Of a stretch of 64,000 nucleotides of DNA, positions 1 through 12,430 are shown one piece after another (the stretch's first letter is position 1; every line of letters begins with the position of its first letter). The notes below the pieces were generated by a model, which had not been told where the DNA came from, did no database searches, and worked only from the letters and a program-made list of their open reading frames with translations. The DNA is from Ricinus communis. Taxonomy: Eukaryota; Streptophyta; Magnoliopsida; Malpighiales; Euphorbiaceae. The stretch is from contig NC_063265.1 of the NCBI RefSeq assembly GCF_019578655.1, positions 8,280,501 through 8,344,500 of the forward strand, in the 5' to 3' direction. The translations under genes and the position numbers were made by a program.

Positions 1-196
1 GGCAACAGTTGTCTGCTTGTTACATCTGGCAGACTATTCTGTCACAAGAAGGAATCACACTCACTGCTTGCTTGACTTTAACATTATTTTACCAAGAGGA
101 GTAGTGTAGGTGAAACATCTAATTATCAGAAGTGACAGCAGAAAAGTCTTAAAACTTCAGAAACTATCCTGAATAAATGTTTTATTTTTGCAACAG

Positions 197-2302
197 GCTA
201 TCTCTTTATTCCTTCTGGGGTCATATTACCGTTTCCTGAATGATGTACCGGCTGTGGCCGTAGTTGCACTGCTGTTGTACGTTGGATGTTATCAGGTGAT
301 CAGTATTTTATTGGCACTTCTCAACTAAATTCTCATCTCAGAATTTTCTGCTTCACTGACCACTGTGTATATGACATCTGTTTCACTTGATTTATTGTTC
401 AATCAGAATTAGGAAGTGGTTATTGATTTACTTTTCATAAAGTACTGATTGGTAATTGAAAAGTACACCCAAAACAATTGAAATTCCCAGTGATGGAAGA
501 ACTTACTGCAGAATGATATATAGAGCTTCTAATAAATAACTATTCTTAAGAACTTATTGGCAAAGGGATGTTATTAGTTTAATTCTCAATGTTGCAATTA
601 TTTTATTTGCTATAAAAACTTTCCACAGCATGGTTGGGCAACCTGTTAGTCATGTCAAATGTATCTTGTACGTCATCACTGCCTGAAGTAACAGAGCCAA
701 ATAGAGTAGCTATTCATCGCATATTGATGTATGCTAAATGATGTTTTTGGCACCTGCTCAACATAGGAGATAAAACATTAGGGGTAAAGGACTCTCCTTT
801 GTCTTTCCTACCACATAAATATCTAAGGATAAGGAGCACTCTGGACATGCTCTTTTGTGGGGGAATTTCGGGTTTGCAGGGGTGTTGAGTCTTTGCCTTT
901 CAGCTCCTGGTCCCATGGATCTAAATCTGCCCCCTCGCAATGTGGTAATTTAAGCAACCAAAATCTACCAGGTTCTGATGACCATTGAAAAGTGGCTATT
1001 TCTGTAACTAATATGACAAACTTATTTTGAATTTCTGCCAAAATTATTTGCCTTTTTGTTGTATCTTTTATGTTCTCTTGGGTAAAAGATCTTGTTTGAA
1101 ATATATATTCTACTTTTGCAGTCTGTGCCTGTACAACTAATGCAATTGGTTTTGCAGTTTTCTTTTGGTCCTATCGGTTGGCTGATGATTTCAGAGATTT
1201 TTCCCCTACGCCTAAGAGGGAGAGCACTTGGTATAGCAGTCCTCGTGAATTTTGGTGCAAATGCAATTGTAACATTTGCATTTTCTCCTCTGAAGGTACT
1301 TGACTTTGGTGGTAACGTATTTAGTTACCAAGAGAACTCTTCCTATTTAGATACCAAGATAAATTCTTTCTTGAATTTATGTTCATATGGTTATATTATC
1401 CCCCATAAGACATGGCATTCATTTTTGTCAGTGCCTATGTGGTCTGATTACAGCATTGCCATAATAAATGTGGTGTAATAAAGTGTCTAAACAATAAGCT
1501 AATTTGACCTGTGATTCTCTTTCCTTATCATCGAGGATGTTGCCATGCATTAAAAATACATTAGTTAGTTGACGGTGGAGAAATAGGAGTGTTGATGTCT
1601 TGCAAATATCTTGAAATAGCTGGGACAAAACTCTGCAGGTTGTTTGTTCAAATTTATTTTTTATGAAAACCTAGCTTGTCTTTAGATTTCAAAATATCAA
1701 TCACAAATTTGTTTGAACTGTTCCTGAACCTTAAGCTTTTGCATTGCAATTTAGGGTTAAGAATTCATGCATAGTCAGGTTCCATTGTCTGCCTTCATCC
1801 AGTAATAGTTCTGGAGTTAAGAAAATGTTTAAAGTTAGTGGTTCCTGAATGAAATAATCATTCCAGGTTTTCTGTTGTAAGTTTCTGAAGTCATGTAGTT
1901 GAGCATTTTGGGTAGTTATGTCATGATGCTCTTGTCTGTCTATCAGTCATCGTCCCTTGCCAGTTCTTTTTGCTTGTGTTGAGCCTAAGTAAGACCCTAG
2001 ATGTCAAAATTTTCCATTTCCTATCTGATGCTAATCATGTCGAAGAAGATTATCGGCATTTCTTTCTCTATTGTACGTTTAAGATTAATCCATTGAAATG
2101 CACTATCTTGGATTAAGTTTCTGCTAAAAATATGAAGTGGCATTGCTGAAAGTGTTAGTTGTGGTTACAGGCATTGATTGGAGCTGGAATATTATTCTAT
2201 GGATTTGGAGTAATATCTGTGGTGTCTCTGCTTTTCATATTCTTCGTTGTGCCAGAGACAAAGGGGCTTACTCTTGAGGAAATTGAAGCAAAATGCTTGT
2301 AG
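197..2302 (+). CDS. Plastid-type MFS sugar transporter (D-xylose-proton symporter-like), 3' part
   Basis: Three in-phase exons are visible: 197-295, 1158-1295 and 2171-2302, each a multiple of three (99, 138, 132 bp) with AG/GT borders, ending in TAG. They encode the C-terminal 122 residues of a sugar/H+ symporter of the major facilitator superfamily. Signatures are GPIGWLMISEIFPLRLRGRA, the family PESPR/RGR-type loop before a transmembrane helix, and PETKGLTLEEIE just before the stop, the classic sugar-transporter C-terminus. The short C-tail and the local wording resemble the chloroplast-envelope D-xylose-proton symporter-like 3 group (Arabidopsis At5g59250 type). That places it in sugar exchange across the plastid envelope by homology, not by anything seen here, since the N-terminus lies outside the window. 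Introns of about 860 and 875 bp are AT-rich and hold no other gene. Several AATAAA-like signals follow at about 2420-2510. Confidence 0.85.
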
Positions 2303-3420
2303 ACAACATTTGCATGTGAAACAAAAGAGTTCAAGGAAATTCAGGGCGCAAATGTCAGATTAAAATATATCATTGCCAGCACAAGTATATATAAGAAAAG
2401 GGCCTGTAGGCGGTATCACAAAATAAACATTTGAATTATTTTATCTTTATAATAATGTATACAGATTCCTACCTTTTAACATTTATGTTCTTTCGTCCTG
2501 AATAATAAAAGATTGATTTTTCTGTTTTGTTTTCATTCTACCATGTTCTTCGTTGACATTATGCTCATGATCAGTTCAGTAGTATCCTGGAAATTCTGAG
2601 AATCAGTACAGACAAAATAGATTTGAGAATTTTTCAGAAATATTCTAAGATTAATAAAAAAATATTATTTTTACTGTGTAATTATTTTTTTCTAGATTTA
2701 CTGTAAATTATTTTTATTATATTCTAAATATGACCCATTTCATTCAGAAAAAAACAGAAACAAAAATAGTTACTCCCATGTGTGGCAGGGTGAGAATGGA
2801 GAATGACTCATCGTCTCTGCTTCCTCCCATTGCCATTTCTTGGAAAATATTATTAATATTCTTGATATTTGATTAAATGTTAATTAGAAAAAGGTAAAAA
2901 GAAAAAAAAAGAAGGTGCCAACCAATGGAATAGGCGAATGGGACTGACATTGTCATTACTATTAGTAGATCAAATAAATTCAAAATCCACCTTGATATTA
3001 TTTTTAAAACTAAACTGAAAAATTAAACTCAACTGATTAGTTCAATTACTTTTCTATTATGATTTTTAGTTTAATTTTGATTTACCGAAAATTGAAATTA
3101 TTTCATTTTAGTTCAAGTTTACTTAAAAATTTTGATTAAATGGAACCAACTGAAATTTTGCTTTTCATTATTAAAATATTTATGTATCATATTGTTAAAT
3201 ATTTTCATTATTAAATTAATTATTTCTCAATGTTCTTCAGGGCTGATTAGTTCGATTTGATTTACTTTATCCTCTAATTTCAGTTAGGTTAGATTTAAAG
3301 TTCAGAAAAATTTTGATTCTGAGGATTTTATTTGATTTTAAACCAAACTGAGTATTTGCTCATCCTTAATTAATTATTGTCTCCTACTATTATTAGAAAA
3401 AAAATAGAAAAGAAATTGTA
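2303..3420. other. Intergenic, AT-rich, no gene
   Basis: This stretch holds the 3' UTR of the transporter and then AT-rich DNA. Near 3230-3370 a stretch rich in TTGATTTGATTTTAAACCAAACTGAG-like wording ends in CTCATCCTTAA. It resembles the end of a hAT-type miniature element, but I could not find a matching left end or target-site duplication. Confidence 0.5.
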
Positions 3421-3443
3421 ATAGGCCCTGTCTTTACCTATTT

Positions 3444-3507
3444 AGGCCCAAGACTAATTTGAAAAAGGTATAAATAACGAGCTTGTATAATTTCTTTATT
3501 AGGGTTT
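3444..3507 (+). promoter_or_regulatory. Site II motif plus telo-box in proximal promoter
   Basis: AGGCCCA at 3444-3450 is the reverse complement of the plant site II element TGGGCCT. TTAGGGTTT at 3499-3507 is the reverse complement of the telo-box AAACCCTAA. Both lie within 100 bp of the start codon at 3541. In plants this pair is typical of ribosomal-protein and ribosome-biogenesis genes active in dividing cells (established knowledge). Function here is inferred from the motifs only. Confidence 0.6.
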
Positions 3508-3540
3508 AAGAGAGATTGATTATTCATATTATTGTGAGAG

Positions 3541-5996
3541 ATGGCGAAGTTCAATGTAGTGCAGAAAAGGAGAAGAGAACAGATATCACAAAGAAAGAGA
3601 GCAGTACATGGAGACCCACTCACCGGTAAACTGAAAAACAAGAAACAGCCTCTCTCAGTCTCCGGTAAGCGACAGCGCAAGCTCCTCAAGAAATGGCGCA
3701 GAGTATGTCTATTTTCTAATTTTTTCAGTATTTAAGATGTTTATTACACTATGATAAATGGAATAAAAGAGGTTTATATAATATAGACTGATTTCTTGTT
3801 TAATTAATTAGTTAATTACATTACAGGAGCAGAAGGAGGCTATAGAGAAAGGTTTGGTCACCATGGAAGATGTGGAGATGGCTGCTGCTGAAGGTTTTAT
3901 GCAATTTTAATCTTTTTTTTTTCTTTTGGTTTCGGTCAATGTCAAGGTCAAGGAAATAGTGATAATGAGTGTGTGTGTGGGAAGTATAAAAAGGTGATAC
4001 TCTTAATTCGATGGACTTCTATTTCATTAAATCTTATGCTTGGAAGAGAGCTTATAGTTGATAGAATTTTCAGTTCTTAAGGAATTTTGAAAGAAATGAA
4101 AACACGCTAAAAGTTGCATGATATTGCAAGAATTGAATTCTTGGATATGATTTATTCCAAATAATCAGCTATTTCTACGAGACTGTTTATTGAAAGTCTA
4201 GAACAATGCAGGAATCGAATTGAATTGAATTGTATTTAGTGAATTCTCATGTTTGGGAAATCCTTTCAGCTTACAAAAAAAATAATAAAAAGAAATTTCA
4301 TTTTCAAAGAAATGAAATAAAAAATAACATGATTTTGCTACAATTTAACTGAATGGAATTCTTCGCATCATTTATTCCAAACAAGGCCTAACTAATAGAA
4401 CTTAAAGTTCTATACGCATATTTGCATTAGTTCAAACACTTCAAAATATGGAAGTCTTGAAAAGGTTATAATGGTGGTTTTATGTGCTTATGAAAGGACA
4501 TTTCTTCTTAAGATCATAGTTGTCAGAGGCCCGCCTGAGGCGAGAGGTGCAAGCCTTTAAACTGAGTGGAGCTTGAACTCGTCAAAGTTTGACTTGTTTC
4601 GATTACGGTAGTCCTAGTAAAAACTAGAAACGAGAAGGTGGAAAGTAAAATCTATAAGATATTATAGTTAATCACACCAGAGGTGTCAATTTTTGGATTG
4701 AAAATATCTGTTATGCTGTTTGGCTAATTAAATATCTATTTTTATTTGAAGTATTCAAGGATTTTTTTTCCTTTCTTTTCTTTTTATTTGAAACCTGGAG
4801 TACATTATTGATTAGCTAAGATATCTTCCTCTAAAGGGTATCGCCCTTAAATGAGGACCTTTTCCTGACTTAGCATTCAGCAACAGAATATCCCTGTCCA
4901 TAATATCTCATACCATTGTATGCTTGCTGACATTGTATTATTAGCACTATTTATCTTCCTCAAAACTTGCTTTTATTTGAAAAATTTTCTCAATCGTTTT
5001 TCTGTGTTAGTTTGGGTGGCTGATTTTAGGCTTTTTGAAGGGTGGATTTATTTTTGAGAAGGGCCTAAGGAATTTCTTTTTAATAATTAAGAATGAATGT
5101 TGAGTGTTGAGCTTGTACTATATGCAAAAATTTGATGACTGAAAAATCATGCTGCTGGCTTCTTAAATTCTTTGAGAGCAAAGTGTTTATATTATAAATG
5201 TTATTGGCATTTAATATCTAAACGTGGCTTCCTGTTTCCCCTTGGTCCCCCTATGATAATTTTATTCTGTAATAGAACAGCGGATAGTATTAACTATTTT
5301 ATGCTTTGTGTGCTTTAAAATGGTGTGCTTTCATCAAGGTATCTAATTTCATATCCATAAGCATGAGAGGTGGAACACTTTGTGCTTTGGGGGATGAGGA
5401 ATCAAAAGGATAGGACAAGGAAGAAAGTATTATTGTTACCAATAGGGAATACACATCTCATACTGTAAATATCTGAAACTCTCAACTGATGATACTTTCT
5501 TAGGTGGATGCAGCCCCTTGCGCTGTTAATTTCTTCACCTAATCAGAAATAAGTGTTGGTAACAAGTTTCTTGAGCTGTCATATAGTTTGTACTGCAAAT
5601 CAACTACTGCAAGTACAATCGCGATCACTGTAATTTAATTGTTTGTCGACATCTGCTACCTGCATTACTTGCTTCTTATTGCAAAGCTGATGCGAGATAA
5701 ACTCTCAGGTGAAGGTACATCAAAAGATACATCAAAAAATGCAAACAAAACACCAGCAAAATTTAATGTGAAGAAGGGCCTGAAGCTGAAGCACTTGAAG
5801 CACAATGGTAAGTTTTCCATTTTGCATCATGCTGCATCATGGCAGTGGCAAGTTCTTTTCTTTCTTATATAATGCACTTTCAGATTTCACGGATGCCTCT
5901 ATTCACGTGTATATGCATGCATCTTTATGTATAGGAAAGAAGAAGGGGAAATCTAAGCCAGCCACTGAAGCTGCAGTGGATGCAATGGTAGAATGA
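3541..5996 (+). CDS. Small lysine/arginine-rich conserved plant protein, four exons
   Basis: Exons 3541-3702, 3827-3893, 5709-5807 and 5935-5996 join in phase (162+67+99+62 bp) into 129 residues ending in TGA. The start MAKFNVVQKRRRE is the first ATG after the promoter motifs. The protein is strongly basic: a KRRRE cluster near residue 9, RKLLKKWRR at about 46-54, and KKGLKLKHLK and KKKGKSK toward the end. A short acidic helix (LVTMEDVEMAAAEG) lies in the middle. No signal peptide or membrane segment is seen. The composition fits a nuclear or nucleolar protein. I recognise it as a conserved uncharacterised plant protein but cannot name a function. The site II/telo-box promoter suggests, by inference only, a link to ribosome biogenesis. 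Intron 2 is long (about 1.8 kb). Confidence 0.75.
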
Positions 5997-6369
5997 TCAG
6001 GAGGCAACTTTGTATGGTATGCCAAAATAATGTACTGTTTCTGAGGAGGACACAAGTGTGGGGACCTTCTTTTTTGCCTTAGGACAATGGGTTACAACTT
6101 AAAAATTCATTCACTTGTAACATCTGCCATTGGTTTGGTTTGTTATCTTCTTAGGATAGAGGGTAGTTGAAGGATGACTGGAATATTGTATGCGGAAATT
6201 AACGATGTAAGTAAGAATGTCACTGATTATCACTTAATTCGAGCTTGTTATTGTTTTATTGGATCAGTCTCTTTGTCCGTTTGGTTGCCTTATCCTTTTC
6301 TTTTCATAAATTCTCCACTGAAGAAGAAAGCCTATGCAAAAGCTCAGACGGATGGACCTTATCTGTATG

Positions 6370-6480
6370 GTGGGATCTGTCATATTAAGACAAAAGGAAT
6401 ATCACAATTTGGAATCCGAGTAACTTCTGTTTGAAGCAGATGTTATATGCTTATTCCACTTCGAGTGATCCATATGCACA
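6370..6480. repeat. Diverged segment shared with 23170-23300
   Basis: CCGAGTAACTTCTGTTTGAA near 6416 matches CCGAGTAACTTCTATTTGAA near 23228. Similarity continues on both sides: CATATTA...AATATCACAATTTGGAA on the left, and CTTATTCCACTTC followed by GATGCTCCGACCAA on the right. The two sites are about 16.8 kb apart in the same orientation. This suggests the duplication that produced copy 3 of the small-gene array reached this far upstream. Confidence 0.6.
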
Positions 6481-7559
6481 TAATAAAAAGGCAAAGGAGA
6501 TAAAAACTGATGCTCCGACCAAACAAAATGGAGTCACTATGTGACGTTGGTCCATGTGCATATCACTGAAATTGTTCAAAAAGAATTTGTTTTAGGTTAA
6601 TATTTTTATGGATATTTTACTCTAAATTTTTATATATTGAGCTCATTTAGACCCTATTTTTTGATAAATTTAGCTGTGCTACTGCTAGTAATACACAGTG
6701 TCTTTGTTTTTTTAATAAAAAACAATAATTAATCTTCTCAAAACGAAAAGCAATAATAACATAATTTTGCAATTTAAATATTAAATTTTAGTTTGTTTCT
6801 TTTTTCTTTCTATCGGACTTTGTTTTATCTAAACGTTTCTCCCAAACTTTCTCTTTCACTAGTTTCACAAATCTCAATCTAAATTAGAATCAACGCTCTG
6901 ATTTAACACACACCACCGAATTCAACGGCGAAGTCGCTGTCGTCTCTCACAAAAATGTTAGTACTGATAGCGGGTTTGTTTCCTTTGTGGTGTGAGTTTA
7001 TTGGTCGTGGCGGTGGATTGACAGCCGTGAAAGGGTGGCGTTGGCGTTGGTTTATTGCTGGCTGTGAAAGGGTGGCAGGAGCATTGCTTTGTTCGTAGGT
7101 GGTCGAGGTGTTGGATTGTTCTTGGCGGAGAGAGGGTGGTGACCGCGGGTTGGTTTTGATTATTTTTAAAAAATTAATTAATTGATTATATTATTAATTA
7201 ATTAATTTAATTAACTAACTTTAATCTAAACTCTTTCGATAATAATATTACCATTATATAGTTAATAGTTAATTATTTAGCTATTAAATTATATTTAGAA
7301 ATTAATATTTGATTATTTTCAATAGAGGTTCATGCACTTTTGACGAAGAGTGCAGCTCATCTTTTTTTTCGTCTAATAAAGAATATTAATAAATTATATA
7401 TATCAAATATTTGAATTCTTACTGGCTAAATTAGTTTTTATTTATAAAAATTGGTCTTCACCAATATCTTTTGGATCACTTCGAATAAAACATGAGAATG
7501 CTTTTCTTTTTCTCTATCCGTAATTCTTGCTCTCCTTTTACCTTTAATTCCTTATTTAT

Positions 7560-7560
<1 letters not shown>

Positions 7561-7605
<45 letters not shown>
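7561..7605. repeat. (CT)n(AT)n compound microsatellite
   Basis: Eleven CT units are followed directly by about eleven AT units without interruption. It lies in intergenic DNA. Confidence 0.95.
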
Positions 7606-8364
7606 AGATATTGAGATTTTTTACCGGGGCGTGATTGATTTTTAAGATCGTTTTCAGCCCTAGGCCTTCTATTAGTGAGTTCCGGTAAAGCTTCCAGACG
7701 GTATATTTTTTTAAAACGAGGCCCTCGATAACGTGACATAAAAACTCCTTATGAAATGATTAAAATATCGAATCACTATGTTTGTGTATTATGGTGGTTG
7801 TTACTTTTTATGGTATTTCTTTGTTGTTGACTACTTTTTTTGTTCTATTAATCAAAAGCATCCAATAGCGCCACATCGTTTTAGAATTCGATTCTAACTC
7901 CTCTTATAGCTCTAAAATTATTTGACCAAATTTTTTAAAGATATGAATAACTTATTTTATTTATATATCGTAATTTTATTTGATATCATGATATTAGCTT
8001 GTATTCATATATAAAATAATATTATTTTATTTTAATAAATAGTTTAAAATTTAACTATATTTCAAAAGTAGAATGTTAGTATTTATGTGTAGAATAACAT
8101 ATTCTATTTTAGGAAAAGTAAAAACTATTTGAAATAATATATTTGGGGACTTTCGCAAAAATAATAGCCTAAAAAAGTCAACCATATAAACCAAATAATA
8201 GCCTAAAATGTACTTCTTTATACAAAATACTCAACTTTGGAACTTCAGACCTAGTTTGATAGATATTAAAACAATCTGTTCTAATGTAAAATAGGGCACC
8301 CTTACGTCAGGGAAAACATCCTTCGTGCCCGAGAAGTATTAGGAAAAATAGAGCTTAAATTTCA

Positions 8365-8600
8365 GAAGACTTCATAAATTAGGGTTCCAATTATGAAAAT
8401 CATATTTCCCCATTAACATTTCTGCCTGACTTTAAAACATCACAAGTGAAGAAAAAGCTTGAAAACTCTAGAAGACTTCATGCCTCGGCGCCCCAATTGG
8501 AAATCACAAGCTTCATGCTCCTGAGAATTTCTTCTTACCCTTGAAACGTCACAAGTGAAAAACTAACTTGAAAATTCTGGAAGATTCATGGCCTTCATGC
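8365..8600. repeat. Imperfect tandem repeat, unit about 120 bp
   Basis: Two diverged copies carry the shared order AGAAGACTTCAT, TTCCAATTATGAAAATCA or CCAATTGGAAATCAC, TTTCTGCCTGAC or TTTCTTCTTACC, AACRTCACAAGTGAA, then CTTGAAAAYTCT. The surroundings (8150-8650) look like a non-autonomous transposable element, but no terminal repeats were identified. Confidence 0.6.
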
Positions 8601-9796
8601 CTGTAAATATTTCTCCATGCTCGTGATTGATTTGCTAAATTTTGTATATGTTCTTTATGCTAAGCATTCATACCTGTGAAGACAATTTTAATTTTATATC
8701 ACATATTAAATTGTTGTTATATGTATTTATAGTCAAACTTTGTATATATAATATTTTATTTAAACAAAGAAGTATATTTTAATTTTTTTGAATTAAAATA
8801 TTTATAAATGACTAGAATATATTAAAACTAAAATAAATAGAATCTCATATAAGATGACACTTAGGAAAAAGATTATTTAAAAACTATAAAAAAAAATCAA
8901 CCAATTTAAATTGTCAGAGTTTAAAAAATTCTAAAAGGATAGTAGAATGTAAAATTCTTAGTATTTTATTGTATTTGAAATCAAAAAGTAGAATTTGAAT
9001 TACCACCTCAAAGAAAATATAAAAAATATAATTTGAATCTGAGTACATAAAAGGAAAGAAAGAATCAAGAAATATAAATAAAAAAATAAATGAGATTGCT
9101 TGGCCAAAGTTTTAGAACATACTAATTGAGTCTTTATGTTCTTTTCTTTTTTAAATATTATATATAGATTCACTATGAGAAGCCTACTAGTAAAGAGAAG
9201 GTATATCAGTTTAAAAAATTATTTTTTTCAAACCATAATATATGAATAAAAAAAAATACAAAAGAAATAAAAGTAGTAATATAATATTTTCAAAAGAAAT
9301 TACTAATATAATATTAAATAAATTAGTTTTTTTATTTTATTTTAAAATAGTCTTGTTTGTTAAACTTGAGTAGAAAAGAATATATATTAGAAATATACCT
9401 ACAAAAAGCAAGGTAATTGATTAAGTGTTACATATCACAATCATTATAGGATTATAGATTGCATTTTTAATGATTATATGTAATATAAAATTAAAATTTA
9501 GCAATTTTTATATTTTATTTTATTAATTATTATAAATTTTTAAAATAAAAAGATAAAATCTTTATAACACCCATTTCATAGTACCAAATAATAATGACTC
9601 GCAAAGCAATGGGTGCTGCAACCAGTTGCTAAATATTCTATTCCTATTAAAATATATGGAGGAAAGTGAAAGCAACCCTCAAATATATCTGAAAAAATAT
9701 CCTTCTCAATTTCCAGAAAATGAAAATCCTTCTTTGCAGGATTCGTTACTTTTTTTCTTTTTCGTTTTTCCTGAGTAAACACATGTGTGTCAGGGC

Positions 9797-9804
9797 TATA
9801 TAAA
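9797..9804 (+). promoter_or_regulatory. TATA box of small-gene copy 1
   Basis: TATATAAA stands 71 bp upstream of the ATG, in a context (GTCAGGGC before it) shared with copy 2. The similarity block ACACATGTGTGTCAGGG just upstream is conserved between both copies and contains the palindrome ACACATGTGT. Confidence 0.7.
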
Positions 9805-9874
9805 GAAGGTGAGTAGCTGCCATTTTGCACACAGCATAGCAGAGTAAGTAGTGATCTTATTAGAGAAAGAAGAC

Positions 9875-10255
9875 ATGGGTGAGCGAGTTAAGGACCGTGT
9901 GAGAGACGTTGTAGAACAGAAGGTCGATACACTGCACAAGATAGCAGATGTTGTGACTTTCCCTTTAGCCCCAGTTGACGGTGCAATTCATGGGGTTGCT
10001 CGTGGTCTTCTCAACTGGCTCACTGATGCTCATCCTGACGAGGACAAACCCAAACCCGAGAGCAAGCCTTCTTCCAATACCTATGCTCCACCCCCACCAC
10101 CTCCTTATCAAGGCTATCCTACTCTTCCTGGACCAGGGTATGCACCACCATATGCTAATTGTTACCCTACTCCTCCTCCTCCACCACAACCTTCTTATTA
10201 TCGCCATCCTTCACAGCCAGCTCCTGGTTCTGCGTACCCTCCCTGTGCCTACTAG
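9875..10255 (+). CDS. Pro/Tyr-rich small protein, copy 1
   Basis: Uninterrupted 126-residue frame from ATG at 9875 to TAG. An in-frame GTG at 9851 is not a credible plant start. Residues 1-60 form a charged, probably helical domain (MGERVKDRVRDVVEQKVDTL, then a hydrophobic stretch around VVTFPLAPVDGAIHGVARGL). From about 66 on it is a disordered Pro/Tyr-rich tail with PPPPPPYQGYP, PTPPPPPQPSYY and a final PPCAY. There is no signal peptide, so it is not an extensin, and no membrane span. I do not recognise a named family. A TATA box lies 71 bp upstream and AATAAA at 10417-10422. The first 85 residues are identical to copy 2 (15549-15929), differing by only three synonymous changes. A third, broken copy lies at 24363. 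Confidence 0.75.
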   Translation: MGERVKDRVRDVVEQKVDTLHKIADVVTFPLAPVDGAIHGVARGLLNWLTDAHPDEDKPKPESKPSSNTYAPPPPPPYQGYPTLPGPGYAPPYANCYPTPPPPPQPSYYRHPSQPAPGSAYPPCAY

Positions 10256-10445
10256 CTGCAACTAATGGTGGCTATGTATACCAGAAATGGCAATAGCCAT
10301 TCTGGATAAACAAATAATGCAGTCGAATTTGGAGACTTTGGCAGCTCTTGAGATCTAAATGATCTCTTTTAGTACTGTAATAGCTTTTATTATATGTATG
10401 CCCGTGTGTTTTAATGAATAAATGAGGCTCAAATTAATCCCTTTA

Positions 10446-11943
10446 TGATAATTAAAATCTAAAATATATTAATAAAAATATAAACTAATTAAATCTAAAT
10501 ATTTAATATATTAATACAATCCAAACATAAATTTAATAAAATTTAAAATAAAATTCTTAATAATAAAAATATAATATAATTTAACATAATTAGGTACTTG
10601 TTAACATAAAATATAATAAAATATAACACAATCAGATTCGGATAACGAATACCCGCAGATTCAAACCCGAACTCGACTCGAGTAGTAAAATTAAATTTCA
10701 AATACGTTTCATACATGTTTATTATTATTCGAATTCGTTTTATTATAGTTCAATCGGATCAATATCCAAAAATAGTTGCTCGATTGTCATTCCTAAGTAT
10801 AAATAAAAAAGATATTAAAATTGTATTGTTTTAAATTTTTTACTAAAATATTTTCAATTATGTAATTTATTAAATTATTACTATATGTATTTTTATTCAA
10901 ATGTTACATATAAATTCTTTTTATTTAAACCAAGAAGTATAATCTTAATTTTTTTGAATTAAAACACTTATAACAAAAATAGTAATAATATATCAATAAA
11001 TATTTAGTATATACTAAAGCTGAAATAGATAGGATTTTATATAAGATGACACTTAACAAAAAAAGAAGTTGAAACTAAGATATTAGTAGATTGCAAAACC
11101 CTTAGTAACTTATTGTATTTGAAATTAAAAAAGGAAGTTGAATAACCATAAAAAATGAAATAGAAATTAGAATTTGAATCTGAGTATGCCTCTCTGCAGT
11201 AAAACTTTAAGAAAATAAAGAACAACAGAGAACAGAAGGAAAGAAAGAATCAATAATTACAAAGAAAAAACAAAAATTGCCTGGCCAAAGTGTTAGAAAA
11301 TAGTAACTGGATCTTAATATGTTCTTTCCTCTTTGTAACTATTCCATATACTTTTATATAGACTCATCATGAGGTGCCTACTATATTTGTTATTTCGTAT
11401 TGATTTCTTTTACACAAACTTCCCTAATTAAACTCTCTGAAATTTACCAAGAAAGATATACCTTTAACATGGTAATTAAAAGAAGAAAAGAGAAATATAA
11501 ATAAAAATGTAAAAAGAAAATAAAATAGTAATATATATTACTAAATAGATAAAAATGTTTCTTTATATTTTTATCTAGTAATTCAAAGTATACCGGAAAA
11601 ATATGTTTACGAGCAATAATATTAAAAGTTTTAATGCATTTATATATATATAATTTAAAATAATTAAAAAAACTGTTACAATCTTAAATTAAAAATTATT
11701 TTTTTAACTGATTTCGTTCAATAAACTTGACTAAAAAAGAAAAATATAATTAATAATCTCGTAAATGGCTCATATATATTAGTAATAAAGCAAGAAAGCT
11801 AAGTAATATTATAATAATAATATTATTTTCAGCTATAAATATATTATCGAATCTCGTTAAATACGAATCCATATGCATTAATTCTCAACATAATAATATT
11901 GGAATATTAATTACTGAAACAAAAGAAATATACCCGCGCAAAA
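10446..11943. other. AT-rich spacer and upstream part of duplication unit 2
   Basis: No gene is seen. From about 10860 to 11943 the sequence is a diverged copy of 8690-9590, the upstream region of copy 1. It ends at the gypsy insertion point, CGCGCAAAA. Confidence 0.6.
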
Positions 11944-12415
11944 TGTCACGGGCTTGGTGTTTGCTACCAACGAACCGTGCGGCACTAGCTACTTTCTCGC
12001 GCAAACAAGTCAGCTAGTCAGCCTACTCCTCCTTATGCTAGGCAAAATGCTAGCGAGAATGGCAAGAAGAACAAAAGGAAGCTTAAGAAAGCTTAGAGAG
12101 AGAATTTCTAGAGAGAGAAACTACTTGCTCTTCTATTAAGCTTGAATAGCTTGATTACAACTTGATGCTTGATACTTACAAATGAAATTCTCTAGCCTAT
12201 TTATAGGCCTCCACCTCCTCAATGGAATGATCTACCACCTACAATTATCTACAATATACATGATTCTAGATGGTCTAGAATGTTCCAGATCTTTCCAGAT
12301 GTTTCCAGATGATTCTAGAATGTTCTAGAATCCTCTCTTGCTTTGTAGCGAACTCTGGAGGCTTCTTGGGCCATTGAACCTTCGTGCGAGAAGGGGAAAT
12401 ATACGGGCTGTGACA
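11944..12415 (-). repeat. Left (3') LTR of the gypsy element
   Basis: 472 bp, TG...CA ends. Relative to the right LTR it lacks about 45-50 bp after CTCCTCAATGGA (the segment starting CGGTGAGGATTC in the other copy) and a few bases nearby. Otherwise it is nearly identical. Confidence 0.9.
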
Positions 12416-12430
12416 TTCTCCCCCACTCAT
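12416..12430 (-). other. Polypurine tract of the gypsy element
   Basis: Read on the minus strand, AGTGGGGGAGAA abuts the left LTR, the expected plus-strand primer position. Confidence 0.8.

Larger units (their letters stand above)
5997..8680. other. Intergenic region, repeats and TE debris, no convincing gene
   Basis: An 86-codon open frame at 6174-6434 has no recognisable product and overlaps a segment repeated at 23170-23340. Around 6900-7160 lies a GC-richer island in which GGCTGTGAAAGGGTGGC-like wording occurs twice. It may be a TE or gene fragment. The rest is AT-rich with the microsatellite and tandem repeat listed separately. Confidence 0.5.
8690..10445 (+). repeat. Tandem duplication unit 1 (holds small-gene copy 1)
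   Basis: Upstream sequence at 8690-9140 aligns by eye, with many substitutions and indels, to 10860-11300. Examples are ATAAGATGACACTTA, TTGTATTTGAAAT, AATTTGAATCTGAGTA, GGAAAGAAAGAATCAA and TTGCTTGGCCAAAG versus TTGCCTGGCCAAAG. The promoter, gene and 3' UTR at 9590-10445 align to 15293-16120. The original unit was therefore about 2.1 kb. Confidence 0.75.

Noticed and set aside
6174..6434. 86-codon open frame after the small basic gene
   Set aside because: No family resemblance, no splice or promoter support, and it overlaps a non-coding repeat.
9965..10265. Overlapping long open frames on both strands within the Pro/Tyr-rich genes (also 15639-15969)
   Set aside because: They are shadows of the CCT/CCA-rich coding sequence. 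Only the frame beginning MGERVKDRV is conserved between copies with synonymous changes.
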